Assembly (NCBI GenBank): GCA_002070205.1 | Contig: MWCU01000058.1 | Location: 1 to 47,962 of the forward strand | Length of the DNA stretch: 47,962 nt | Reading direction: 5' to 3' | Source of the DNA: Firmicutes bacterium ADurb.Bin182 | Lineage (GTDB): Bacteria > Bacillota > Clostridia > Christensenellales > CAG-138 | In this document: positions 22,163 through 30,255 of the stretch, piece by piece | Layout: each line of letters begins with the position of its first letter | Numbering within the stretch: the stretch's first letter is position 1 | Program-made: the position numbers and the translations under genes | The notes under the pieces: model-generated | The model's database searches: none | Seen by the model: only the letters and a program-made list of their open reading frames with translations | Told to the model about the DNA's origin: nothing

Positions 22163-23611
22163 TTGTTTGATGTCGTGATAATCGGCTGCGGAGTAGTCGG
22201 CGCCGCTGCGGCTTATGAGCTTTCCAAATACGGAATATCGGCTGCCGTTTTGGAAAAAGAGAACGACGTCGCGAGCGGGACATCAAAAGCCAACAGCGGA
22301 ATCATTCATGCGGGCTACGACCCTGAGCCGGGAACGCTTATGGCTAAGCTCAACGTCAGAGGCGCTTATCTGGCGGGAGAGCTATGCCGCAAATTGGACG
22401 TTCCCTATAAACAAATAGGCTCGCTCGTTCTCGCTTTTGACGAGAGGGATATGGCATCCGTCCGGCAGCTTTATGAACGCGGCCGGACGAACGGTGTAAA
22501 GGATTTGGAACTGCTTGATGCGGAGCAAGTCCGCTTAATTGAACCGAATGCCTGCAAAAGCGTTTGCGGCGCGCTTTTCGCTGCGGACGCCGCGATAATC
22601 TGCCCCTGGGAGTATACGCTGGCGCTTGCCGAAACGGCTGTCAAAAACGGCGTAAAGCTGTATCTTAACAGCCCGGTAAGATCGATATCCCCCCTCCCCT
22701 CCGGCGGGTACAGGCTGTTTTCGGACGGGGCATATTGGGATACGCGCTTCATACTCAACGCGGCGGGAGTCCACGCTGATGATATCCATAACATGGCGGC
22801 AGAGCCCGAGTTTTCGATAACGCCCGTCAGAGGCGAATACTTCCTTATGGATAAATGCGAATCAAAGCGGGCGGCCCATATCCTGTTCGGAGTGCCCGGG
22901 GAATTCGGCAAAGGCGTGCTCGTGGCTCCGACTGTGCACGGAAACCTTATCGTGGGTCCCGGTACCGAACCGGTCGATGATAAAGAAAACACCGGCACTA
23001 CATACGGCGGCCTTGATTATGTGAAACAAACCGCATTGAAAGCGGTGCCGTCCATTGACTTTCACAGATGCATCCGCAACTTCTCGGGGCTTCGGGCAGT
23101 TTCTGATACGGACGATTTCATCGTGCGTGAAAACGCGGGGGCTAAAGGTTTTATAGACATTGCGGGCATAAAATCCCCGGGCCTTTCGGCGGCGCCCGCC
23201 ATTGCAGAAATGGCCGTTGAGCTCCTTCAAAGCTCAGGATTGAAGCTTGAGAGAAAAGAACGAATAGTCGACAGCCGCAAGCGCATCCGTTTCAAGGGTC
23301 TCTCGCCTGACGAAAAAAACGAACTGATAATGCGAAACCCCGCGTACGGAAACGTGATATGCCGCTGTGAGACCGTAACCGAGGGCGAAATTTTGGATGC
23401 TCTGAGCGGGCCGATCCCTCCTCAAAGCATTGACGGCGTGAAAAGGCGGACCGGCAGCGGGCTCGGGCGCTGCCAGGGCGGATTTTGCGGACCGAAAATA
23501 CTTTCCATTATAGCGCGAGAGAAAAAACAGGAGCCTGTCGAAATATTGCAGGATAAAGCCGGAACCTTCGTTTTAACGGACGAAACAAAAACCGGAGGCA
23601 GCCATGCTTGA
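22163..23611 (+). CDS. GlpA/LhgO-like FAD oxidoreductase with BFD-like [2Fe-2S] domain
   Basis: The 482-residue product is an FAD-dependent dehydrogenase of the GlpA (glycerol-3-phosphate dehydrogenase) type. It has the N-terminal Rossmann motif FDVVIIGCGVVGAAAAYELS, then EKENDVASGTSKANSGIIHA and late NFSGLRAVSDTDDFIV. A C-terminal BFD-like iron-sulfur domain (from about 410) shows ICRCETVTEGEIL and GRCQGGFC. The start is TTG 22163 with GGAGGTG seven bases upstream; the in-frame ATG at 22127 lies inside the attenuator. It overlaps the next gene by eight bases. With GlpP before it, glycerol-3-phosphate is the likely substrate. Confidence 0.88.
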   Translation: MFDVVIIGCGVVGAAAAYELSKYGISAAVLEKENDVASGTSKANSGIIHAGYDPEPGTLMAKLNVRGAYLAGELCRKLDVPYKQIGSLVLAFDERDMASVRQLYERGRTNGVKDLELLDAEQVRLIEPNACKSVCGALFAADAAIICPWEYTLALAETAVKNGVKLYLNSPVRSISPLPSGGYRLFSDGAYWDTRFILNAAGVHADDIHNMAAEPEFSITPVRGEYFLMDKCESKRAAHILFGVPGEFGKGVLVAPTVHGNLIVGPGTEPVDDKENTGTTYGGLDYVKQTALKAVPSIDFHRCIRNFSGLRAVSDTDDFIVRENAGAKGFIDIAGIKSPGLSAAPAIAEMAVELLQSSGLKLERKERIVDSRKRIRFKGLSPDEKNELIMRNPAYGNVICRCETVTEGEILDALSGPIPPQSIDGVKRRTGSGLGRCQGGFCGPKILSIIAREKKQEPVEILQDKAGTFVLTDETKTGGSHA

Positions 23612-24869
23612 TTTGATAGTTATCGGCGGAGGACCCGCGGGGCTTGCCGCCGCATGCTCCGCCCATGAACACGGGCTTAAAAACATTCTGATCATCGAGC
23701 GCGGCGCCGAGCTCGGAGGAATATTGAACCAATGCATCCATAACGGGTTCGGTCTTCATATATTCAAAGAAGAGCTTACCGGGCCAGAATATGCCGCAAG
23801 GTTTATCGAAAAGCTGAAAGGCACCGGAATCTCGGTCATGACAAATACCATGGTATTGAAAATAACGCCCGAAAAGCAAGTGCATATCGTAAACCCCTCA
23901 CAGGGGTACCGGATCCTGCATGCGAAGGCCCTCCTCCTTGCGATGGGCTGCAGGGAAAGGACGCGCGGCGCTTTATGCATCCCGGGAGAAAGGCCCGCCG
24001 GAATACTGACGGCCGGAGCGGCGCAAAGGTATGTCAACATAGAAGGGTTTTTGCCCGGCAAGAGAGTCGTCATATTGGGCTCCGGCGACATAGGGCTCAT
24101 AATGGCCCGCCGGATGACGCTTGAAGGAGCGAAAGTACTCGCCTGCGTGGAGATAATGCCCTATTCATCCGGCTTGAACCGGAATATCGTACAGTGTCTC
24201 AGAGATTTTGACATTCCCCTGTATTTGTCACATACAGTGACGGACATAAAAGGGCGCCGTCGTTTGGAACGGGTGATAATAAGCAAAGTCGACAAGGAAT
24301 TAAAAGCGATCCCCGGAACCGAAATCGAATTCGAATGCGACACGCTGCTGCTTTCAGTCGGCTTGATACCCGAAAACGAGCTCAGCGCAGAAGCGGGAAT
24401 CGAGATCGATTGGAAGACAAACGGGCTTATCGTATACGATAATATGGAAACATCGGTGCCCGGCATATTCGCAGCGGGAAACGTTGTTCACGTCCACGAT
24501 CTTGCGGACTTTGTGACCGAGGAAAGCATGCGGGCTGGAGCGTGCGCCGCCGAATACGTACAAAACGGAGAACGCGCCGGCGAAACGGTCAAAACCGTAA
24601 AGGGTTTCGGCATCGGCAGCTTGGTGCCTCATAAAATCCGAAAAGAAGCAAGCAAAGGTAAAATCGAATTTTATTTTAGGGTAAACGAAAGCTTTAAAAA
24701 CCGCTCGGTGATTATCGAATCAAACAACTTTACGCTCGCGCGATTCAAGCGCAAAGTCATGGTTCCCGGCGAGATGGAGCGGGTAACGCTCGACAGGGCT
24801 TGCATTCCGGAGTCGGGAGAAATAACCGTCAAAATCGAAAACGAGGACGGAGGGAATGAAAATGACTGA
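23604..24869 (+). CDS. FAD/NAD-dependent oxidoreductase, GlpB-role partner
   Basis: A 421-residue pyridine-nucleotide-disulfide-type flavoprotein. It has the FAD motif DLIVIGGGPAGLAAACSA, then ERGAELGGILNQCIHNGFG, LLAMGCRERTRG, a NAD-binding VVILGSGDIGLIMARRMTLE and TSVPGIFAAGNVVHV near residue 295. This protein is the usual middle member of the GlpA-like / FAD / DUF1667 triad of Firmicutes and Thermotogae, where it probably passes electrons from the dehydrogenase to NAD or another carrier. Both ends overlap neighbouring genes, so the three are translated together. Confidence 0.88.
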   Translation: MLDLIVIGGGPAGLAAACSAHEHGLKNILIIERGAELGGILNQCIHNGFGLHIFKEELTGPEYAARFIEKLKGTGISVMTNTMVLKITPEKQVHIVNPSQGYRILHAKALLLAMGCRERTRGALCIPGERPAGILTAGAAQRYVNIEGFLPGKRVVILGSGDIGLIMARRMTLEGAKVLACVEIMPYSSGLNRNIVQCLRDFDIPLYLSHTVTDIKGRRRLERVIISKVDKELKAIPGTEIEFECDTLLLSVGLIPENELSAEAGIEIDWKTNGLIVYDNMETSVPGIFAAGNVVHVHDLADFVTEESMRAGACAAEYVQNGERAGETVKTVKGFGIGSLVPHKIRKEASKGKIEFYFRVNESFKNRSVIIESNNFTLARFKRKVMVPGEMERVTLDRACIPESGEITVKIENEDGGNEND

Positions 24870-25200
24870 GCTTATATGCATCGTTTGCCCCATGGGCTGC
24901 CGCCTGTCGATAGACGATAGCATGAACGTAACGGGCAATTCATGCAAAAGAGGAGAGGCTTACGGCAGACAGGAGGTCATCGACCCGAAAAGAATAATCA
25001 CCTCCACCGTTCGCATAGAAGGCTCCGCGTTTAGGCGCTGCCCCGTAAAAACCGACCGACCGATTCAAAAACATTTGGTATTTGAGGCGATGAAGCTGCT
25101 CGACGGCGTCAAGCTTGTCTCACCCGTTAACGCGGGCGACTTCGCGCTGAAGAATATCCTCAAAACGGAAGTGAACTTCGTCGTTACAAAGAGCATGTAA
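24862..25200 (+). CDS. DUF1667 protein with four-cysteine cluster
   Basis: The 112-residue protein starts with ELICIVCPMGCRLSIDD and GNSCKRGEAYG, a Cys-x2-Cys-x3-Cys...Cys pattern likely to hold an iron-sulfur cluster. It then has RIITSTVRI and RCPVKTDRPIQK. DUF1667 proteins occur almost only beside GlpA-like and FAD oxidoreductases as here and presumably form the third subunit or electron carrier. Start ATG 24862 is eight bases from GGAGG; an ATG six bases earlier is too close to that site. It overlaps the upstream gene by eight bases and ends the operon. Confidence 0.88.
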   Translation: MTELICIVCPMGCRLSIDDSMNVTGNSCKRGEAYGRQEVIDPKRIITSTVRIEGSAFRRCPVKTDRPIQKHLVFEAMKLLDGVKLVSPVNAGDFALKNILKTEVNFVVTKSM

Positions 25201-25213
25201 GCAAAGTTAAAAC

Positions 25214-25241
25214 TCGAAGAAGCCTGTTCAGGCTTCTTCGA
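25214..25241. terminator. Hairpin between the convergent DUF1667 gene and permease gene
   Basis: TCGAAGAAGCCT and AGGCTTCTTCGA make a 12-bp perfect stem with a four-base loop. The plus-strand side lacks a T-run (TAAGC), while the minus-strand side reads AGTTTTAAC. It probably terminates both operons, more strongly on the minus strand. Confidence 0.65.
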
Positions 25242-25290
25242 TAAGCAAAGGGCGTTTCTGTCCGCCATTAAACGCGGGTACCACAATACT

Positions 25291-26664
25291 TTACAGAGCC
25301 GCTTCCTTTTCGATATCGTCCGGAGTCAAAACGATGTGCGCAAGCTCCTTCGGGTTCTTTTTGCGCAGGAAATGCATCACAACGTAGAGAACGACGCCGA
25401 TGACCGCATAGATCCCGAGAGAGATGTACCCGCCGACGGGCAGCTCAAGGCAGGAACCGACAATTATCCAGACGGAAACCAAAGCTCCGAAAATAAACAG
25501 GGGCGTGCCTATAGGAGCTTTGTAAGGGCGGTTCCACTCGGGATGCTTTTTGCGAAGGGCTATAGCATCGAGGCAGACCATCATGTAAACGAGTCCGGCA
25601 GCGATACAGGATACGGCATAAATATACTGAACCCAATTATCTCCGGTAAACAAGCAGAAGAATATCGAGAACAGCAAAATAACCAGATTGGAGACATGAG
25701 GCTGGCCGAAACGGTTGACCTTCATGAATACTTTGGGAAGCTGATTAAGCTGGGCGGAACCGTAAAGTACGCGTGCGGAAGACACCCAGAAACCCATAAG
25801 AGTCGTAAACGCGTGCATGAGACCCGCTATAATAGCGAGTATGCCGAAAATTGCAGGCAATGAAAGCTTTGAGATAATCTCAGGCTCAGGCATTGACATT
25901 TCCTTTACTTCGTTCCATGGCGCAACACCGCCCATAGCCATTACGACTATAAAGTAGAGAAGGGCCGGAATAAATAACGCCGAAAGCACGACCTTCCACA
26001 TGTTCTTCGCCTTGAATGTCGTTTCCTCTATTAAAGTTGGCGTCAGCTCAAACCCGATGAACTTAAGCGAAAATACAGCCAGGGCAACGAATATGCCTCT
26101 GCCCCCCATCGGGAAAAACCCGCCTCTCGACGTAATGTTTGTAACGGACCAGCTGCCGCTCGTGAAGAACATAACTGCAACTGCCAGGGAGATTACGATC
26201 ATGGAGAAGAAAAGTATGGTAGCCAGTTTGCCCGTTAAGCTGATATTGAAGTTGGACAGTATATACCACACTATGCAAATGCCGATGGCCACCCAAACTG
26301 CCATCATCGCGGGAACCGGTATAAAATAATTGATGGCGGTCAGGAATATGAACGCCATCATGGGAGGTTCGACCACCTGTACCAGAAACATCATCCACTG
26401 TGCCGCCCAGCCCATTTTGCGCCCGAAAGCGTTCACGGTCCAGACGTCTATCGAGGATGCAAACGGGAGCATGGCCGTGAGCTCTCCGAAAGCGTAGCCG
26501 ACAGGAATCAAAAGGATCGCCAGGAGCGGAAAAATAAAAGCAGCGCCGGCGCCCGTAAGTGAGAACCAATACGGAGCCTCAGCCAGCCATCCGCCGATAA
26601 CGGCGCCGGAGGCAAGAGCGATCATTTGAAGAAACGTCAGTTTCCTCTTTAATTTCTGTTCCAT
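25291..26664 (-). CDS. APC-family amino acid or amine permease
   Basis: A 457-residue inner-membrane transporter with about 12 helices. The first helix has the APC substrate-binding pattern MIALASGAVIGGWL, and helix 6 reads ALAVFSLKFIGFELTPTLIE, which fits the 'F.FIGFE' signature. The substrate cannot be read from sequence. It shares a unit with the cysteine hydrolase gene 18 bases upstream, so the permease probably brings in that enzyme's amide substrate. ATG 26664 follows GGAAGG. Confidence 0.9.
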   Translation of the reverse strand: MEQKLKRKLTFLQMIALASGAVIGGWLAEAPYWFSLTGAGAAFIFPLLAILLIPVGYAFGELTAMLPFASSIDVWTVNAFGRKMGWAAQWMMFLVQVVEPPMMAFIFLTAINYFIPVPAMMAVWVAIGICIVWYILSNFNISLTGKLATILFFSMIVISLAVAVMFFTSGSWSVTNITSRGGFFPMGGRGIFVALAVFSLKFIGFELTPTLIEETTFKAKNMWKVVLSALFIPALLYFIVVMAMGGVAPWNEVKEMSMPEPEIISKLSLPAIFGILAIIAGLMHAFTTLMGFWVSSARVLYGSAQLNQLPKVFMKVNRFGQPHVSNLVILLFSIFFCLFTGDNWVQYIYAVSCIAAGLVYMMVCLDAIALRKKHPEWNRPYKAPIGTPLFIFGALVSVWIIVGSCLELPVGGYISLGIYAVIGVVLYVVMHFLRKKNPKELAHIVLTPDDIEKEAAL

Positions 26665-26682
26665 ATAGACCTTCCTTTCCGC

Positions 26683-27372
26683 TTATTTTAGCGCTTCGCA
26701 GCATTCTTCGGTGTTTATCACGTGACAATAGATGTTGTTGAGGACCGTGAGTTCATGCCTTTGGATCTCTTCCGTTGCGGCCATGCAGGCGTCTTCTATC
26801 AGCCAGACTTTAAAGCTCTCATCCGCAAGGCTCCTGACAGTGCCGGATACGCACTGATCCGTTAATACTCCTGTCACCACCACCGTGTCTATCCCCATGT
26901 TATACAAAATCAGCCTTAGATTAGTTCCGGTTAAAGCGCTGTCCGTCGTTTTGGTCACGACGATCTCATCATCGACGGGGCTGAGCTCCTTGATTATCTC
27001 GCCCGCGGGCGCGCCGAAAGGCAAAAGCAATTCATTGAAACCGGTAGCCTTCTGATCGAGAGACCTGTCTCTGCCGTCTTTCTTATGGCACGTGATCCTT
27101 GCGAAGATGACCTCCATCCCTTTGGAGCGAAACAGGTCAATCAGCTTTTTGTTGTTGGGAATAACCGTGTTTTCGATTTTGTCGTAGAAGGGGCTCCATC
27201 TTTCAGTGTTTGCTCTTTCTTTTGGAGAAAGGTTTTCCAGCGACGGCCTTTGCACGAATACATATTGCATGTCTACTACCAGCAAAGCCGTTTTTTTCGG
27301 GTCGATCTCGATTTTTCCGATGTCTTCATCCGGTTCGTAATAAAATGAAACATAACGATCGTTTACTCTCAA
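26683..27372 (-). CDS. Isochorismatase-like cysteine hydrolase
   Basis: The 229-residue product has the family's Asp-Lys-Cys triad: D34 in LLVVDMQYVF, the Lys of VVTKTTDSALTGTN and the Cys of VLTDQCVSGTVRSLAD. Members hydrolyse amides such as nicotinamide, N-carbamoylsarcosine, biuret and ureidoacrylate. With FdrA and DUF1116 genes at the right end of the window, a ureide or amide substrate is plausible. The start codon is TTG (27372-27370) six bases from GGAGGG; no in-frame ATG fits. It is the first gene of a two-gene unit with the APC permease. Confidence 0.85.
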   Translation of the reverse strand: MRVNDRYVSFYYEPDEDIGKIEIDPKKTALLVVDMQYVFVQRPSLENLSPKERANTERWSPFYDKIENTVIPNNKKLIDLFRSKGMEVIFARITCHKKDGRDRSLDQKATGFNELLLPFGAPAGEIIKELSPVDDEIVVTKTTDSALTGTNLRLILYNMGIDTVVVTGVLTDQCVSGTVRSLADESFKVWLIEDACMAATEEIQRHELTVLNNIYCHVINTEECCEALK

Positions 27373-27623
27373 TTTTTACCCTCCTTTTTTATTGCTTTGC
27401 GATATGACAAAAAATACAGCTGCCCTCCTTTCCATATATATAAAATATAATATTATATATTCTTTTCACGTATAGGACATTCCTATTTGATATTTATAAA
27501 AAAAGATAACAATCTTTTTCATTTCCGAATGTGTTTGCAGAATTCTCAAGAACGCTTTCCTTATCGGAATGTATTGAGCACTGCCGCGCCAAACTATATT
27601 CATTACTCCACGGAGGCAGCAGT

Positions 27624-28346
27624 ATGCTTATTCTTTTTTTTCGCTCCGTTATACTCTATACAATGGTTTTCGCCATTTTACGGCTGACCGGAAAAAGGCA
27701 GATAAGCGACCTTCAGCCTTTCGATCTGGTTATGACCCTGCTGCTTGCAGAACTGGCTTCGCATCCTGCGTCGGACATCGCAACGCCTCTGCTTTACGGC
27801 GCGGTTCCGATACTTACCCTGTTTTTGGTGCAGCAGCTTCTGGCTTACCTTTCCCTGAAAAGCCATAAGATCCGCAGCTTTGTATGCGGGCGTCCCCTCA
27901 TCGTTATCGCGAACGGAATCATTCAGGAAAGCGTATTAAAAGCCGCGCGTTATACGATGAACGATCTTCTGGAGCAGCTGAGGATCAAAGACATATTCGA
28001 AATCGATAAAGTCGCGTACGCCATACTTGAAACCAACGGAAGCTTATCCGTTTTGCCGAAAGGAATCCATCAGCAGCCTTCATTCGGCGATTTCAAGCTG
28101 AAGCCGCCCGAGGAACAGCCTCCGCACATACTTGTGCTGGACGGCACGGTATTCCGGGAAGAACTTCAAAGGGCAGGCAAAAGTGAAGAATGGCTTAAAC
28201 TGCAGTTACAACGGATGGGCGTCAAGCATGTGAAGGACGTTTTTTTCGCAAGCTTAAGCGCAAACGGACTTCTGCATGTTCAGGACAAGGAAAGGGCAGG
28301 GGGCAAAGACAGGCGCATTCAAACCACGGTGACAGACCATGGTTAA
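27624..28346 (+). CDS. DUF421 (YetF-like) membrane protein
   Basis: A 240-residue protein with three N-terminal membrane helices, the family signature RLTGKRQISDLQPFDLVMTL (about 17-36) and LLAELAS. A cytoplasmic two-lobed domain follows, with RPLIVIANGIIQESVLKAAR and DIFEIDKVAYAILETNGSLS. DUF421 proteins are frequent in spore-forming Firmicutes; function is not established. ATG 27624 follows GGAGG; the frame is open further upstream without a ribosome site. It overlaps the DUF4363 gene by eight bases, a conserved pairing. Confidence 0.9.
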   Translation: MLILFFRSVILYTMVFAILRLTGKRQISDLQPFDLVMTLLLAELASHPASDIATPLLYGAVPILTLFLVQQLLAYLSLKSHKIRSFVCGRPLIVIANGIIQESVLKAARYTMNDLLEQLRIKDIFEIDKVAYAILETNGSLSVLPKGIHQQPSFGDFKLKPPEEQPPHILVLDGTVFREELQRAGKSEEWLKLQLQRMGVKHVKDVFFASLSANGLLHVQDKERAGGKDRRIQTTVTDHG

Positions 28347-28743
28347 TTACAAGCCGTCCGCAAGGAGCAGCGTCATTGCGGCGGTGGCTGCCGCCGCCAT
28401 TCTGCTTGTCATTTTTATATTTCCGAACATGATAGTCAAGGATTTGTCCGAAAAGGTTTCGGCCAAAACCCGAAGCACGATCGAAGCTCTATACGCCAAG
28501 GACTGGGACATGGCCAATACCGATATGGAATTTGTCGCGAATACCCTGGCCGAGAACGAACACACATTGATGCTTTTTATGGATCACCGGCTTGTCGATG
28601 AATTGATAGCGGCCGCCCGGGGCTGCCTTCATCTTGTCCGCAAGCATGATTCGGCCCAGGTGTTCGTGGAGTTGGAATTTATCATAAACAGAATCGAATA
28701 TCTCGCCGAGACGGAAAAATTCATGTGGGGGAACCTTTTATAA
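28339..28743 (+). CDS. DUF4363 family protein
   Basis: A 134-residue protein with one N-terminal membrane helix (about 11-31, VIAAVAAAAILLVIFIF). An extracellular helical domain has IEALYAKDWDMANTDMEFVA and ends FIINRIEYLAETEKFMWGNL, as in DUF4363. It overlaps the DUF421 gene by eight bases, so the two are co-translated and probably form a membrane complex. Role unknown. Confidence 0.85.
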   Translation: MVNYKPSARSSVIAAVAAAAILLVIFIFPNMIVKDLSEKVSAKTRSTIEALYAKDWDMANTDMEFVANTLAENEHTLMLFMDHRLVDELIAAARGCLHLVRKHDSAQVFVELEFIINRIEYLAETEKFMWGNLL

Positions 28744-28759
28744 AACCAAAAATATAAGA

Positions 28760-28790
28760 ACCGGGAAGCGGTCTATGCCCGTTTCCCGGT
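28760..28790 (+). terminator. Hairpin behind DUF4363
   Basis: ACCGGGAA and TTCCCGGT are perfect arms, with a partly paired interior. There is no T-run directly after it (CTGCAAAAAG), so termination would be weak or Rho-assisted. The following ~200 bases up to folC contain no gene I can support. Confidence 0.45.
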
Positions 28791-28955
28791 CTGCAAAAAG
28801 TCTTAGACCGGATTAAAAGCAGTTAAATAATGACTTAGGATCCGTCAATTTGAAGTGACATCTGCGGTGCTGACGCCTTATAGCATAAGCCTATGCGAAA
28901 GTTTTCCTAAAAAAGCGGGAAACCGGGCGAAACTTGCGCGGTGATTCTCGAAAAT

Positions 28956-28975
28956 GCGGAAGCTGTCCGCTTTTT
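28956..28975. terminator. Small hairpin next to the folC end
   Basis: GCGGA and TCCGC arms with TTTTT on the plus-strand side and ATTTTCG on the minus-strand side. It lies 20-40 bases beyond the folC stop and is the best candidate for the valS-folC terminator. The stem is short. Confidence 0.4.
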
Positions 28976-28994
28976 CGACATGCGGGGAAGATTG

Positions 28995-30254
28995 CTATGC
29001 CCGCTCCCTCATTATCATATCGCGGACCGCGCCCGCGAGAAACAGGCTTCCCGCGACGACTATCAAGCCGTTGTTCTGGCACCGCCTGCGAGCCTCGTCA
29101 AAAGCTTCAGAAACGTCGGGTTCGGGATGTGCTTTTATCCCGGCCGACTCAAAATATGACTTGAGCAAACCTGTATCCATACTCCGCTCGTTAACCGTCG
29201 TTAAAACGGCGGTTCGGGCAAATCCGGCCGCTTCTTTCGATATGCCGGCCGCATCCTTATCCTTCATGATGCACATGAGCGCAACGATTTCCCTTTCGGG
29301 ATAATACTTGTTGACGGCGCGGGCAAGCGTCCGCATTCCGTCTGCGTTATGAGCTCCGTCGATAAGGATGTCCGCATTCCCTTCGGCGCCTTTAAAAAAT
29401 TCCAGCCTGCAGTACCAGCGAACGCTTTTCAGTCCCGAAACTATGGATTCATCCGTGATTATAAGACCCGATTCGCGCAGTTTTTTGGCCATTTCAATCG
29501 CGCATGCGGCGTTGACGCACTGGTGGCTTCCCATCAGCGGCAGCTCAGCGTCAATACCCGAGTAGCGCATGTACGTTATGCCGTTCCTGAAACCCTTGCA
29601 TTCTATCTGCGAAGGATCGACAAATTTGATTTCACAATCAAGCCTCGCGGCGAACTTTCGTATCACGTCTTCCGCTTCCTTAAGCTGCGGATGGCAAATG
29701 ACCGGAACGCCGGGCTTGAGTATGCCGCATTTTTCCGAAGCGATGCTTTCTATGGTGTTTCCGAGGTATTGCATATGGTCAAAGCCGATGGAAGTAATCG
29801 CGGTAAGGTGCGTATCTACGGCGGTGACCGCGTCCTTCCTCCCGCCGAGGCCCGTTTCGAGCACAGCGGTTTCCACGCCGGCTTCGCTGAACGCGAGAAG
29901 CGCGCACGCCGTCATGCGGTCGAACCCGCCAAATCTCTTTCCTGACAGCTCTTCGGCTTGCTTTACTTTTGAAGCGTACTTCGCAAAGAGCTCGTCGCTT
30001 ATATCCTTGTTGTCGATGCGTATCCGTTCCGTCACATTCACGAGCGCAGGCGAAGTATTGAGCCCGGTTTTATATCCCGCGCTCTGCAGTATTGACGCAA
30101 GCATCGCCGATGTGCTTCCTTTGCCGTTTGTGCCGGCGATTTGGATACACAGCATTGACTGCTCGGGATTGCCGAGCAGTCCATAAAGTTCTTTAACGTC
30201 TTCGAGCGTTCTTTGAGTCGAGCGCTCAAACAGATAATCCGTATAGTTCCACAT
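28995..30254 (-). CDS. folC: Folylpolyglutamate synthase / dihydrofolate synthase
   Basis: Adds glutamate to dihydropteroate or folates in the cytoplasm. The 419-residue Mur-ligase-type protein shows DYLFERSTQRTLEDV-type start, ATP loop IAGTNGKGSTSAMLASIL, TSPALVNVTERIRI, ETGLGGRKDAV and ITSIGFDHMQYLGNTIESIA, then ILIDGAHNADGM. It directly follows valS (one base between stop and start), the common valS-folC order in Firmicutes, and is under the same T-box. Confidence 0.95.
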   Translation of the reverse strand: MWNYTDYLFERSTQRTLEDVKELYGLLGNPEQSMLCIQIAGTNGKGSTSAMLASILQSAGYKTGLNTSPALVNVTERIRIDNKDISDELFAKYASKVKQAEELSGKRFGGFDRMTACALLAFSEAGVETAVLETGLGGRKDAVTAVDTHLTAITSIGFDHMQYLGNTIESIASEKCGILKPGVPVICHPQLKEAEDVIRKFAARLDCEIKFVDPSQIECKGFRNGITYMRYSGIDAELPLMGSHQCVNAACAIEMAKKLRESGLIITDESIVSGLKSVRWYCRLEFFKGAEGNADILIDGAHNADGMRTLARAVNKYYPEREIVALMCIMKDKDAAGISKEAAGFARTAVLTTVNERSMDTGLLKSYFESAGIKAHPEPDVSEAFDEARRRCQNNGLIVVAGSLFLAGAVRDMIMRERA

Positions 30255-30255
30255 A

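Noticed and set aside
27445..27458. 14-bp perfect AT palindrome (ATATAATATTATAT)
   Set aside because: It lies in a very AT-rich gap where such palindromes arise by chance; not called as an operator.
28934..29304. Plus-strand ORFs overlapping the end of folC
   Set aside because: They are antisense to folC, which has strong motif support along its full length.
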